DNA of 64,000 bases from Maribacter polysiphoniae (GTDB lineage Bacteria > Bacteroidota > Bacteroidia > Flavobacteriales > Flavobacteriaceae), in NCBI RefSeq assembly GCF_003148665.1, contig NZ_QGGQ01000007.1, positions 174,537 through 238,536 on the forward strand, read 5' to 3'. The notes beneath the pieces were generated by a model. That model worked only from the letters and a program-made list of their open reading frames with translations, did no database searches and was not told the origin of the DNA. The position numbers were made by a program, and so were the translations under genes. Each line of letters starts with the position of its first letter. Within the stretch, counting starts at the first letter, position 1. Positions 1 through 9,756 of this stretch are shown here, one piece after another.

Positions 1-38
1 TTAACCAGCCCCTAAGATAGAAAGGTACTAAGTTGTAA

Positions 39-1925
39 ATGAAAAATAAAGGCATTTTAATTGGATCTATTTTTATTTGTTTTTTGCTGTTGTCCGGCAA
101 GAAGACAACTATACCCTATCAAACAGATAGCATCCCGGAAAAAGTAGCTGCAGTATATGAGGCCAATTTTAATAAGTTTCAGGGTGAGGTGGATGTATTG
201 GTAAATCAAGTTGATAAAACGACTTCCTTAAACGAATTTGGGAACCTGAAAGAGCAAGTTAAGAAAACCAGATTGGCATATAAGGGCATTGAATTTATTT
301 TTGATTATTACCAAACGTTCTATGCTGGTACTTATATAAATGGAGCACCTTTGCCTAAGGTAAATGAGCATTTTAAGGCCGGAAGTGTTATTGAACCTTG
401 TGGCTTGCAAGCATTGGATGAAGCTGTTTATGATGAAGCGTCCAAAGAAAATTTACAGCATATAAAAGTATTGGCAAATGGACTTAAGGAGCGCGTTGAT
501 TTTATTTCAAAAACGCATTTGCCGATTCATTTAAAGTCTAGTCAGATTATTGAGTGTATTCGGTCTGGTATGGTCAGGGTCTTTACATTGGGACTAACGG
601 GTTATGATACGCCAGGTTCTGTTAATGCCTTGCAAGAAAGTTATGTCAGTTGGCAAAGTATGGAAACTGCATTTTCGCATTTTGAAACAGCTATGTACCC
701 AGGCGCCAAATCCGAATTCAAAACCATCAAGCAACTGTTTGAAAAGGGGAGAAGAATATTGAACACCAATACTGATTTTAATGATTTTGACCGATTGGGT
801 TTTTTAAAGGAAGTAGTCAATCCTTTGTATGCGGGATTATTGGAATTCCAACACGTAAACAACATCAAGTTAGAGCCTTTTAAAAAGCATGCCCAAAATT
901 ATGAGGCAAAAAACCTGTTTGATGACAATTTTCTCGATACTGATTTTTATTCAGAATTGGTCTATTTGCCTTTGGACAACCCTAAAACAATTCAATTGGG
1001 TAAGTTGTTGTTTCAGGATCCCCAGCTTTCCGATGGTAATAAAATGTCCTGCTTAAGTTGTCACAATCCTAACAAAGGTTTTACGGATGGCTTACCCAAA
1101 AGTATATCAAATCAAAAAGGTGTTTTTACGGCGCGAAATTCGCCAACCTTAATTAACGCGAACTATTCCACACGTTATTTTTGGGATATGCGTGCGTTTG
1201 ATATTGAAAAACAAGTCACACATGTTATTGATAACGATTTGGAGTTTAATACTGATTTTGATGCTATTATCGATAAACTGAATAGAAATTCCAATTACTT
1301 AAAATTGTTTAAGGAAGCTTATGGTGGTATTGGTAAACAGGATATAAACCAGCGATCGATAAGCAATGCCATTGCAGCTTATGTAAACACTTTGAAATCG
1401 TTTAATAGTCCCTTTGATGAATATGTGCGGGACGAAACAAATGAATATCCTGAAAATGCTAAACGGGGTTTTAATTTGTTCATGGGAAAAGGTGCTTGTG
1501 GCAGTTGTCATTTTGCACCCATTTTCAATGGTACCATTCCACCATTTTATCTGGAATCTGAATCTGAAGTCTTAGGTATTACCCAGGGTTTTGATTCTAT
1601 CAATCCAAAGTTGGATACGGATCTGGGTCGCATAGCCAATGGCCTTAATGGGGAGAAACAACCTTATTTTAAAAATTCATTCAAAACGGTTTCTGTAAGA
1701 AATATAGCTTTAACAGCACCTTATATGCATAACGGTTTGTTTGATACACTGGAAGAGGTTTTGGAGTTTTATAATCGAGGTGGAGGGGCAGGTATGGGCT
1801 TGGAGGTTGAAAACCAAACGTTGTCCGATGCACCATTGAATTTATCGAAGCACGAAATTAAGGATATTATTGCCTTTATGGAATCGCTAACGGATACTTC
1901 AGGATTTACGGCTAATAGGAATTAG
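39..1925 (+). CDS. Di-haem cytochrome c peroxidase/MauG-family protein with imelysin-like N-terminal region
   Basis: The C-terminal half is a bacterial di-haem cytochrome c peroxidase. It carries two haem-binding CXXCH motifs, CLSCH near residue 337 and CGSCH near residue 487, and an APYMHNG segment near residue 562 that suits the distal Met/His region of this family. Residues about 30-290 are helical and resemble the imelysin-like domain often fused to such peroxidases in Bacteroidota. An N-terminal hydrophobic segment predicts export, so it should act in the periplasm, reducing peroxide or oxidising a partner. Where a lipobox Cys would be expected (LLLSGKK) there is Gly, so lipidation may be lost. 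It is probably unrelated to the downstream carbohydrate genes. Family assignment is firm; substrate is unknown. Confidence 0.85.
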   Translation: MKNKGILIGSIFICFLLLSGKKTTIPYQTDSIPEKVAAVYEANFNKFQGEVDVLVNQVDKTTSLNEFGNLKEQVKKTRLAYKGIEFIFDYYQTFYAGTYINGAPLPKVNEHFKAGSVIEPCGLQALDEAVYDEASKENLQHIKVLANGLKERVDFISKTHLPIHLKSSQIIECIRSGMVRVFTLGLTGYDTPGSVNALQESYVSWQSMETAFSHFETAMYPGAKSEFKTIKQLFEKGRRILNTNTDFNDFDRLGFLKEVVNPLYAGLLEFQHVNNIKLEPFKKHAQNYEAKNLFDDNFLDTDFYSELVYLPLDNPKTIQLGKLLFQDPQLSDGNKMSCLSCHNPNKGFTDGLPKSISNQKGVFTARNSPTLINANYSTRYFWDMRAFDIEKQVTHVIDNDLEFNTDFDAIIDKLNRNSNYLKLFKEAYGGIGKQDINQRSISNAIAAYVNTLKSFNSPFDEYVRDETNEYPENAKRGFNLFMGKGACGSCHFAPIFNGTIPPFYLESESEVLGITQGFDSINPKLDTDLGRIANGLNGEKQPYFKNSFKTVSVRNIALTAPYMHNGLFDTLEEVLEFYNRGGGAGMGLEVENQTLSDAPLNLSKHEIKDIIAFMESLTDTSGFTANRN

Positions 1926-2091
1926 TTGAAATTCAAGGCTGTGATTGTTATCCAAATATGAAATGAGGTCAAAACGTAATGCCAGTGTATGTGAAAAATC
2001 ATGAATTCAAGCGTTGTCCTATTTCATGTATTAAGTGGGATTACAAGCTAAGGGAAAAGATTAAATACTTCAAAACATTAGATATACAACT

Positions 2092-3855
2092 ATGAAAAGA
2101 TCCATACTATTATTGCTTTTTACACTCGTTATAAATATTTCCTTTTCTCAAGAGGAAACCGAAATAAAATGGTGGAATCCGGCGGATAGTGAATTTCCTG
2201 TAATTGCAGGTCAAGCTTGGCCAAATGAAGTGAAATCTGTTTATCATCGATTTCCAGAAAGAGCGGAAGCGTCGGTTAGAGAAGCCGTCTGGAATTTATC
2301 GAAACAATCAGCAGGTTTGTCTATTCGATTTTGGTCCAATGCTGATAGTATTCTTGTCAACTACCAACTAGAAGGTGCTGTTGCGATGTCGCACATGCCT
2401 GCAACAGGTGTTAGCGGTTTGGACCTATACAGTAAAACCAAAGATGGTGAATGGCTTCGCTGTTGGGGTTCTTATTCAATTGAAGCGGAAAGTAAGTATT
2501 CCTTTCGAATTGATCGGGGTTCCGAATCGTATAAAAAATATGGAAGGGAGTACCAGCTTTTTTTACCGTTATATAATGAAATTGATTCGGTAAGGATAGG
2601 AGTTGACGAAGAATCATTTTTTAAGGTGTTGCCAATTCGAAAAGAGAAGCCCATCGTAGCTTATGGAACTTCTATTTGTCAAGGAGCTTGTGCTTCACGT
2701 CCAGGTATGGCTTGGACAAATATATTAGAGCGAAAACTGGAAAGACCTGTTATTAATCTTGGTTTTTCGGGTAATGGCGAATTAGAGCCTGAACTGATCG
2801 ATTTAATGACAGAAATTGATGCGAAATTGTACATCTTGGACTGCTTGCCAAATTTAGATCCAGCTGAGGATGACACCTATACACTCACGGTGAATGCCGT
2901 CAAAAAATTAAGGGAAAAGAAGGCTGGTATTCCCATCGTTTTGTCCGCCCATATTGGTTATGCGGATGAATTGACCAACAAAAAAAACAATGATGAGGTT
3001 ATTGCCCTCAATAAGGCATTGGAAAAAGCCTTTAATGCCTTGAAGTCGGAAGGATTCGAAAGTATTTTTCTATTGAAAAAATCCGATCTAGCCTTGAATT
3101 TTGATATGTACGTTGATAGAATTCATCCAAACGACTATGGAATGATCCAATATGCGACGGTTTATGAGGATTTGATTAGAGATATATTGGAGGAGCCGAT
3201 TGGAAATTTGACCACCACCATCCCCAAGACCCAAAGTAGGGATATTGCGGTTTATAAGTGGGAAGAAAGGCATCAGGAAATACTTGAATTAAACAAGGTT
3301 GAAACACCAAAAATTTGTCTGTTCGGAAACTCTATAGTCAATTTTTGGGGAGGGGAACCAAAATCATCAATTGCTAGTGGACAGGATTCGTGGGAGCGTA
3401 TAATGAAACCAATGGGAGTACGGAATTTCGGGTTTGGTTGGGACCGAATCGAGAATGTACTTTGGAGGGTATATCATGATGAACTTGATGGTTTCGAAGC
3501 CGAACGGATTGTTTTAATGATCGGGACAAATAACCTAGAACATAATAGTGGGACGGAAATAATCAAAGGTTTGGAAACGTTGATACATGCCATTAAAATC
3601 CGCCAACCACAAAGCGAAATTCTGATGATAGGAATATTACCTAGAACCGGTAAGGAAGAGGAAATTAGAAGCCTAAATTTAAAGTTGGGGCAATTGGCGG
3701 ATTCAGAAGCAATCGATTTCAGTACTATAGACGATCAATTAGTGCTAAAGGACGGAAAAATCAATGAATCCTTATTTACGGATGGGTTGCATCCGAATCG
3801 TAAAGGCTATAGGATTTTAGCTAAAAAATTACAACGGATAATTGTAGGTGAATAA
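2092..3855 (+). CDS. Secreted tandem SGNH/GDSL hydrolase (two catalytic domains)
   Basis: The protein has a signal peptide (about residues 1-19), a beta-rich SGNH N-terminal accessory domain (about 25-180) and two SGNH hydrolase domains in series. Domain 1 shows GTSI near residue 192, GFSGNG, and DRIHPN near 341. Domain 2 shows GNSI near 411, MIGTNN near 476 and DGLHPN near 563. Each therefore has a plausible Ser and Asp-x-x-His set. Such enzymes usually remove acetyl or other acyl esters from polysaccharides. It lies 108 bp upstream of a GH28 gene on the same strand, which fits esterase-assisted polysaccharide breakdown in the periplasm or at the cell surface. The substrate is inferred from context only. 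Confidence 0.85.
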   Translation: MKRSILLLLFTLVINISFSQEETEIKWWNPADSEFPVIAGQAWPNEVKSVYHRFPERAEASVREAVWNLSKQSAGLSIRFWSNADSILVNYQLEGAVAMSHMPATGVSGLDLYSKTKDGEWLRCWGSYSIEAESKYSFRIDRGSESYKKYGREYQLFLPLYNEIDSVRIGVDEESFFKVLPIRKEKPIVAYGTSICQGACASRPGMAWTNILERKLERPVINLGFSGNGELEPELIDLMTEIDAKLYILDCLPNLDPAEDDTYTLTVNAVKKLREKKAGIPIVLSAHIGYADELTNKKNNDEVIALNKALEKAFNALKSEGFESIFLLKKSDLALNFDMYVDRIHPNDYGMIQYATVYEDLIRDILEEPIGNLTTTIPKTQSRDIAVYKWEERHQEILELNKVETPKICLFGNSIVNFWGGEPKSSIASGQDSWERIMKPMGVRNFGFGWDRIENVLWRVYHDELDGFEAERIVLMIGTNNLEHNSGTEIIKGLETLIHAIKIRQPQSEILMIGILPRTGKEEEIRSLNLKLGQLADSEAIDFSTIDDQLVLKDGKINESLFTDGLHPNRKGYRILAKKLQRIIVGE

Positions 3856-3963
3856 TTGGATCAAAAAGATTTGGACGGGCAGTGCGCTTATCCTCTGTCC
3901 TAATGGGCAATACGAATAGAATAGTTGAATAATCGGTTATTATAATCAAAAATTAAAACGATA

Positions 3964-5334
3964 ATGAAAAAAACAGGCATACTTTTAATTCTAATCTGTT
4001 TTACAGTTTTTTACTCTTGTAAAACAGAAACACCCTCAGTAAATATCCAAGAAATAAGTATTGAGGCACCTTTTGACATGCCAACTATTAAAATTCCGGA
4101 TTTCAGTAATTCTAAAAGAATGTCTATAGTCGATTTTGGTGCGACACAGGGTGATAAGGATAAAACATCCAAAGCAATTGCATTGGCAATCAATGAGGCC
4201 AATGAAATTGGTGGTGGGGTAGTGGTGATACCGGAAGGGAAGTGGATAACAGGAAAAGTTCATCTGAAGAGTAATGTTAACCTCCATTTAAACAAAGGGG
4301 CTATACTCCTTTTCTCGGAGGATCCTGAGGATTATTTACCGGCTGTCAATACAACTTGGGAAGGTATGGAGTGCCTCAATTATTCCCCATTGATATATGC
4401 GTACAAATGCAAGAATATCGCCATAACAGGCGCAGGGGAAATAAAGGCCAAAATGGATGTTTGGGAGAAATGGTTTTTACGTCCTCCCGGTCACATGGAC
4501 AATCTAAAGCGTTTATATAATTTGGCTTCCAAGGATGTCCCTGTGGAAGAAAGACAAATGGTCAATGGGAGTTCACATATGCGACCCCAATTTATCCAAT
4601 TCAATAGGAGTGAAAATATTCTATTGGAGGGAATTACCATAACCAATAGCCCATTTTGGGTTATTCATCCCTTTTTATCCAAGGATATTGTTATCAGGAA
4701 TGTGAAGGTTTGGGCACATGGACACAATAATGATGGTGTAGATCCCGAAATGAGCCAGAATATATTGATTGAAGACTGTGTTTTTGACCAAGGTGATGAT
4801 GCCATTGCTATAAAATCTGGACGTAATCAGGATGCGTGGCGTTTGAATACCCCTACTAAAAACCTAGTGATCCAAAACTGTATTGTAAAAAATGGGCACC
4901 AGTTATTGGCCATAGGGAGTGAACTATCCGGTGGTGTAGAGAATGTCTTTATGAATAATTGTAAAGTAGTGGATGGCGCAAAACTAAACCATCTGGTTTA
5001 TATTAAGACCAATGAACGAAGAGGGGGGTATGTTAAAAATATTTACGTGAACAATATTGTAGCAGGTAAAATCGATGAAGGCATTCTTGGCATTGAGACC
5101 GATGTATTATACCAATGGCGTGATTTGGTACCAACATATGAAAAAAGATTGACCCCGATAACGAACATTTATCTGGAAAATATACAATCAAAGGATGTTA
5201 AGTTCATTTCAAGGGTTCTAGGTCAGGAAGAATTACCTGTGGAAAATGTCTTTTTGAAGAACGTTTTGGCAGATACTATTAGGAATGAAAAATACATACA
5301 TGAAAACATTCTGAATTTTAAGGACAATAAGTGA
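3964..5334 (+). CDS. GH28 family polygalacturonase-like lipoprotein
   Basis: This is a right-handed parallel beta-helix glycosidase of family GH28. The catalytic signature is visible: NNDGVDPE near residues 254-261, QGDDAIAIKSG near 275-285 and GHQLLAIGSE near 309-318, followed by an IKT segment near 346. The N terminus ends in a lipobox-like VFYSC (Cys about 19), so it is likely a lipoprotein. GH28 enzymes hydrolyse alpha-linked galacturonic acid or related residues in pectin-type polymers, and the NNDGVDPE form is common among exo-acting or rhamnogalacturonan-type members. It lies downstream of the tandem SGNH esterase and converges on the GH31 gene, with two hairpin terminators between. 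Exact linkage specificity cannot be read from sequence. Confidence 0.85.
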   Translation: MKKTGILLILICFTVFYSCKTETPSVNIQEISIEAPFDMPTIKIPDFSNSKRMSIVDFGATQGDKDKTSKAIALAINEANEIGGGVVVIPEGKWITGKVHLKSNVNLHLNKGAILLFSEDPEDYLPAVNTTWEGMECLNYSPLIYAYKCKNIAITGAGEIKAKMDVWEKWFLRPPGHMDNLKRLYNLASKDVPVEERQMVNGSSHMRPQFIQFNRSENILLEGITITNSPFWVIHPFLSKDIVIRNVKVWAHGHNNDGVDPEMSQNILIEDCVFDQGDDAIAIKSGRNQDAWRLNTPTKNLVIQNCIVKNGHQLLAIGSELSGGVENVFMNNCKVVDGAKLNHLVYIKTNERRGGYVKNIYVNNIVAGKIDEGILGIETDVLYQWRDLVPTYEKRLTPITNIYLENIQSKDVKFISRVLGQEELPVENVFLKNVLADTIRNEKYIHENILNFKDNK

Positions 5335-5406
5335 AGGCAATGATTACTGGACATGGAATAAAAAGTGGGATACTGTGCCACTAAACTGTGTAATTTAAAA
5401 TAACGA

Positions 5407-5441
5407 GGGTTTGACTTTTTTTAAAAGTCGGACCCTTTTTT
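5407..5441 (+). terminator. Rho-independent terminator after the GH28 gene
   Basis: A GGGTTTGACTTTT stem pairs, with two G-T wobbles, with AAAAGTCGGACCC and is followed directly by a T-run. It sits 72 bp past the GH28 stop codon. Confidence 0.8.
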
Positions 5442-5508
5442 ATTGTCTGGAAATCCATCGTTGGATAATTGTCTATTCCCCAGAATGTGTAAATATTTAA
5501 AACCGAAC

Positions 5509-5540
5509 AAAAAAAAGCGGGGACATGCCCCCGCTTTTTT
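5509..5540. terminator. Bidirectional hairpin terminator between convergent genes
   Basis: An A-run, a GCGGGG stem, a short loop, CCCCGC and a T-run form a near-perfect hairpin usable on both strands. It separates the plus-strand GH28 gene from the 3' end of the minus-strand GH31 gene. Confidence 0.85.
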
Positions 5541-5582
5541 GTTTACACTTTATAAACTTACCCTGGTCCACTTTTGAAGTTG

Positions 5583-7199
5583 TTATTTCTTGGTAAAATA
5601 AGGTAAACGACTTAAAGGAACTTCAATTTCTATGGTGCGGCCTCCTCTATATGTTTTACCGTTCTCTGCCAACCATTTTCCTTTTGGTAGTATTACTTTT
5701 CGTTTTCGTTCTCCTTTTTTGACTACAGGGGCAACCAATATACGGTTTCCAAGCATGAATTGGTCCTTTATGGTTTCATATCCACTATTAGGATACGCTA
5801 AGGCCATAGGTTTAACTATAGGTTCCCCGGTTCGTGAGGCTTCTTCCGCCAATTCTAAAAATAGATTTCCCATTTTAGCATGTAATAAGGCAGCTTCTAA
5901 ACAGAACTGATTATTTTCTTCGGATAGTACCCGCCATGGGGCCACAGAGAATTGCATCATTGGCATCAAGGCATGAACCTGGGCTGAACGTACCACCAAC
6001 TCCTCATCAATCGTAGTGGTATTCTCAAAAGACTGGTGCTCTCCACCACCAATCATATCAGGACATGTATAGGCATAGCCCATTAAACTTTGGGACATTA
6101 AATCGGGGATGAGTTTTTCGAGATCGGTCCAAACATGTAGTTTGTCCCTTAGTCGCTGTGCTAGAGGTAATCCTGCCATTTTCCATGACGCTCTATATTC
6201 GTTCAATGGAAATTGCAATCCTAATTTGGCAAAGTAGGTAGTATGGTCATTTGGATTCATTCCAGGAACATAAGAAACAATATCCTCTGTATAAAACCCT
6301 GCGTCCCCAGCGTCAAATTTAAAACCATCCACACCGTATTCATCCATTAAGTATTTTAGCCTTCCTTCAAACCATTCTTGGGTATCCGGATTACTTAAAT
6401 CCAGACAGGCACTGGCACCGTTCCACCATCGAAAGATTGCAGCCTTGTTTTTTGTATCCGCCCACAGTATATCCTGTGTTTTATCGGCATCCAATAATAG
6501 CATTTTTTCTTTGGCCAAATGTCTGAAAGTTTCAGTATCAGCACTCACAAAAGGACAAACCCATAGCATAACCTTGAAACCCATGCCATGTAATTTCTTC
6601 ATCATTCCTTTGGGATCCTTAAATCTGCGAGGTGAGAACTCCCAAGTGCCATAACTTTCCTGCCAGTTGTCGTCTATCATGAGTACTCCTGGTGGATAGC
6701 CTTTATCAATTATGGCTTGTGCATATTTTAATATATCATCCTCATTTTGGTTATAGATAAGTTCTATCCATGTATTGTATTGAGGTTTTGTAAATAACAG
6801 TTTCTCTGGGATTTTACCGTTAGGTGGGAAAAAATTCGCAACGGCATATTCATAGGAATCACGTAAATTTTGACCTGCGGTACCAAATTCAATTTTACCA
6901 TCCCTTGAGGTGACCGTTATCTTTCCTTTATCAAAGGAATACTTTATGGGGGATTCGCTCCAAACGTATCTGCCTTTACTAGATAACAACAAGGGTTGCG
7001 CTTGATTTCCTTTGTTATCGCCCCAAAGGTCATGACTCTCGATAGTTTCTGAATCATAAGGGGTATTGTGCCCAATAGAACTAAGTCCCCCCCACCAGTA
7101 TTCACCTTGTTGTATTGCGATCTCAACTTTTTCCTTATTCTGGGAATATGTGTTATAAGTGGTTATCAGTAATAATGAAATCAACAGTATTCTTTTCAT
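5583..7199 (-). CDS. GH31 family glycoside hydrolase (alpha-galactosidase/alpha-glycosidase type)
   Basis: This is a retaining alpha-glycosidase of family GH31. The nucleophile motif is FKFDAGD near residues 294-300, and the acid/base aspartate lies in CPDMIGGG near residue 377. The DDNWQ and WVCPFVSAD segments of the barrel are also present. A KFD(A/G)GD nucleophile is seen in the Pedobacter-type GH31 alpha-galactosidases and differs from the WxDMNE motif of classical alpha-glucosidases, so alpha-galactosidase-like activity is my first guess. At 538 residues it is short for GH31, with no large N-terminal beta-domain beyond about 130 residues. A signal peptide (to about residue 19, TYS|QN) predicts export. 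It is the last gene of a minus-strand operon behind a sulfatase (56-bp gap). Confidence 0.85.
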   Translation of the reverse strand: MKRILLISLLLITTYNTYSQNKEKVEIAIQQGEYWWGGLSSIGHNTPYDSETIESHDLWGDNKGNQAQPLLLSSKGRYVWSESPIKYSFDKGKITVTSRDGKIEFGTAGQNLRDSYEYAVANFFPPNGKIPEKLLFTKPQYNTWIELIYNQNEDDILKYAQAIIDKGYPPGVLMIDDNWQESYGTWEFSPRRFKDPKGMMKKLHGMGFKVMLWVCPFVSADTETFRHLAKEKMLLLDADKTQDILWADTKNKAAIFRWWNGASACLDLSNPDTQEWFEGRLKYLMDEYGVDGFKFDAGDAGFYTEDIVSYVPGMNPNDHTTYFAKLGLQFPLNEYRASWKMAGLPLAQRLRDKLHVWTDLEKLIPDLMSQSLMGYAYTCPDMIGGGEHQSFENTTTIDEELVVRSAQVHALMPMMQFSVAPWRVLSEENNQFCLEAALLHAKMGNLFLELAEEASRTGEPIVKPMALAYPNSGYETIKDQFMLGNRILVAPVVKKGERKRKVILPKGKWLAENGKTYRGGRTIEIEVPLSRLPYFTKK

Positions 7200-7255
7200 A
7201 GTTTTTTTTTATTATTTCAATTTTAAATTATGGTTTTCAAGTAAAAACAGGTCAA

Positions 7256-8854
7256 TCAATCAGCTATATCTTCAAAGTCAGAAGGATTGACCCAACTAGT
7301 GCCAAGTTCTTCACCGGCTAGATATCTTTCGTAAAAATTGACACCTGTGGAATCGGCATAAATATAGTTGTCGAATATTTGACCATTTCCCAATATCCTG
7401 GGGTCTTTTTGTTTTTTCAGCTCCTCTGTCATAAGGGTTTTCAAGGCATCTGATTTTATGGAATATGCAGGATCGTCATAAATATTCACCATACATTCAG
7501 GGTCTTGTTTTATGTTGTACAGTTCAAACTCCGGTCTTTTCCCAAAACTTGAATCCCAATAATGGAATGTGTCAGGGTTTTTTCTTAAGGCCAGCAATTC
7601 GGTTTTAGTAGGGGAGCCGTCGCAATTTAAATACCCGGTAATGGGATCTCCTGCTGGCCAACGGCTCGTTTCGAAATTCCGTACCAGGAGGTAGTCTCCC
7701 TTGACAATTCCACGGATAGGGTAACCCCAATCATGGGGTCGACCTACGTCGTGTCTTTCCTTTCCTATTAATATAAAATCATCTCTTGAACTGTCTATGT
7801 TTTCTGATTTGGTAGCATTAAAGATGGGCAGTAGACTTTTGCCTGTAATTGGCTTCATTCCTTGTTTGGAAGGTTCCAAATTAGCCAATTCCAGAAAGGT
7901 CGGTGCGAAATCGGCAAAAGAAACCATGTCATTTATAGTACGGCCTGGTGCTTTTATTCCATTTTTCCAGATAATAGCCAATGGCAGGTGATTGGAAAGT
8001 TCATATTCTTGGCCTTTCACCCTTGGAAAAGGCATTCCATTATCCGAAGTTACAACGATGACCGTATTGTCCAATTCCCCTCTTTCTTCCAAGGTGTTGA
8101 GCATTTTACCCAATTGTTTGTCAAAATATTCAATTTCATAGGCATAATCCAAAAGGTCTGACCTTACGGTCTCGTTATCGGGCCAAAACGAATAGACCTT
8201 GTCAATTTCCTCAAGTTTTTTGCCTCCTTGTTTTATACCAATCCCTTTATCATAAGCCCTGTGGGGTTCCCTTGATCCAAACCAGAAGCAGAAGGGGGAA
8301 CTTTCGGTATTATCCGATAAAAAATCCAAAAAATTGGCAGCATAGTCATTTGTTGAAATAAAATCACCAGGGGGATCTGTTTGTTTTTCATCGTATGGTT
8401 TCCCTGTTAAAAAACGTTCACTACCATCGTCAAGCTTTGCGATACCCGGAGCCCAACCTTTATCCGTATAACCAACGTGATACCCATTCTCTCCCAATAC
8501 TTCGGCATAGGTCTTGAATTTTGTTGGAAAATAGGCCCAATGATTCGCTGCTTCCTCCAATTGCCATGAATTTCTGCCGGTTAATATAATCGACCTCGAG
8601 GGAGCACACTTTGCATTTGGTGTATATGCCCTTGAAAACAGAAGACCTTCTTTGGCTATCCTATCGAAATTTGGTGTTTTTATCCAGTCGCATCCGTAAA
8701 TTCCCATATGTTCATAGGTCGCGTCATCCATAATGGCTATCAGGATATTTGGTCTATTGGTTTCAATTGCTTTATTTTCTTTTTTGCATGAAATCAATAA
8801 TGTGATTGTCAATATGAAAATTATGGTTCGAGAGGTTTTTTGAGTCTTCTTCAT
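7256..8854 (-). CDS. Formylglycine-dependent sulfatase, S1 family (N-sulfoglucosamine sulfohydrolase-like)
   Basis: The type I sulfatase motif CAPSR lies near residues 82-86 and continues as S-IILTGRNS; its Cys is the one converted to formylglycine. The N-terminal metal-binding [13 protein letters not shown] and the later [11 protein letters not shown] segment complete the alkaline phosphatase-like fold. The sequence after the motif ([10 protein letters not shown]) resembles the heparan N-sulfatase-like S1_8 group rather than the CGPSR arylsulfatases elsewhere in the window. The N terminus has a lipoprotein-type signal (LLISC, Cys about 23). It starts 3 nt after the stop of the small secreted protein and precedes GH31, so the three probably act on the same sulfated glycan. 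Subfamily is tentative. Confidence 0.85.
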   Translation of the reverse strand: MKKTQKTSRTIIFILTITLLISCKKENKAIETNRPNILIAIMDDATYEHMGIYGCDWIKTPNFDRIAKEGLLFSRAYTPNAKCAPSRSIILTGRNSWQLEEAANHWAYFPTKFKTYAEVLGENGYHVGYTDKGWAPGIAKLDDGSERFLTGKPYDEKQTDPPGDFISTNDYAANFLDFLSDNTESSPFCFWFGSREPHRAYDKGIGIKQGGKKLEEIDKVYSFWPDNETVRSDLLDYAYEIEYFDKQLGKMLNTLEERGELDNTVIVVTSDNGMPFPRVKGQEYELSNHLPLAIIWKNGIKAPGRTINDMVSFADFAPTFLELANLEPSKQGMKPITGKSLLPIFNATKSENIDSSRDDFILIGKERHDVGRPHDWGYPIRGIVKGDYLLVRNFETSRWPAGDPITGYLNCDGSPTKTELLALRKNPDTFHYWDSSFGKRPEFELYNIKQDPECMVNIYDDPAYSIKSDALKTLMTEELKKQKDPRILGNGQIFDNYIYADSTGVNFYERYLAGEELGTSWVNPSDFEDIAD

Positions 8855-8857
8855 AAT

Positions 8858-9133
8858 CTATCTATTTGGGTCAATTGGGGATTTGAAAGAATACAATCCA
8901 AACATCTTTTTATGATTACTTGATTTAGTTGAACCTTCGGTCAAATCAGTACGATTTGAATAGTATCCATTAAAACCCGATGAGACACTATTTGTAGTGC
9001 TTTTTTCCGCCACGTTGGTATTAGGTTTTGGTTCTCGGTTTGAAGTCACTAAATTGATAAAGGTTTGTTGGCCATGGCTCACCAGTGTGGAAAATGCAAT
9101 AAAAAGCATTGTCATAAAATACTGGTTTTTCAT
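8858..9133 (-). CDS. Small secreted protein of unknown function (91 aa), first gene of the sulfatase-GH31 operon
   Basis: I do not recognise this protein. It has a clear signal peptide (about residues 1-21, ending VSHG|QQ), then a polar low-complexity region rich in Ser, Asn, Thr and Lys, with no cysteine and no transmembrane segment. A good Bacteroidota promoter lies 61 bp upstream and the stop codon is only 3 nt from the sulfatase start, which supports it being a translated leader gene of the operon. It may be a secreted peptide, a surface-associated accessory factor, or a leader whose translation couples the sulfatase. Confidence 0.6.
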   Translation of the reverse strand: MKNQYFMTMLFIAFSTLVSHGQQTFINLVTSNREPKPNTNVAEKSTTNSVSSGFNGYYSNRTDLTEGSTKSSNHKKMFGLYSFKSPIDPNR

Positions 9134-9193
9134 GTTAAGCCAAAGATTTATGGTATTTAAGTCAAGTCAAATGGATTGTCGATCATTACTTAT

Positions 9194-9224
9194 CAAATCT
9201 AAAAAATATATTTTCTTTCACAAG
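9194..9224 (-). promoter_or_regulatory. Bacteroidota-type promoter for the small protein-sulfatase-GH31 operon
   Basis: Read on the minus strand, the site has TAGATTTG, an exact match to the -7 consensus TAnnTTTG. It is preceded at 19 nt by CTTG, one mismatch from the -33 TTTG box. It sits about 60 bp upstream of the first start codon. Confidence 0.5.
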
Positions 9225-9756
9225 CTTATTTTTGTGTTTTTATTGTAGAAATGTTGTTTTTTGTTACGAAGTATTTCAATGACAAGTTGTACCCTGTTTT
9301 TGGGAAGGAAATTACATTTAGGTTATAGTATGTATATACTCGTTATATAGGCTTTTTATATCCGATTCAATTCGTTTAAATGAAAGAGGGTATTTATAAA
9401 TATTTCATTTAGGATACATATCTTTAGTAATCTGTAATTTGAATTATAAGCCCATTTTTTAAGGGTTAATGGCGTTTTTGTCATCAAATAAGACTTAAGG
9501 GTGTTATTTTATAAAAATAACCTTAAAAAAATTACAAGAAAGGTTATGAAAGTTTTGATGATATACTTATTTTTGATTTCTTCTCATGAAATAACGGGAT
9601 TTCAAATTTGATGTACTGTTAAAGCGGTTTTTGTGGTTTTGGTTAACGTTCAATAGAAAATAATGATTAGGAAGTTTTTTGATGGTTTGATGATGGGGGA
9701 ATTGAACGCATGCTATTAATATATCACGACAAAACCCTTAAATAATAATTAATATA
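9225..9756. other. AT-rich divergent intergenic region
   Basis: This stretch of more than 500 bp separates the minus-strand sulfatase operon from the plus-strand amino-sugar cluster. I see no credible open reading frame, RNA gene or long repeat in it. Its position means it should hold the promoter and control sites of the plus-strand cluster, but I could not single out a convincing one. Confidence 0.4.
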
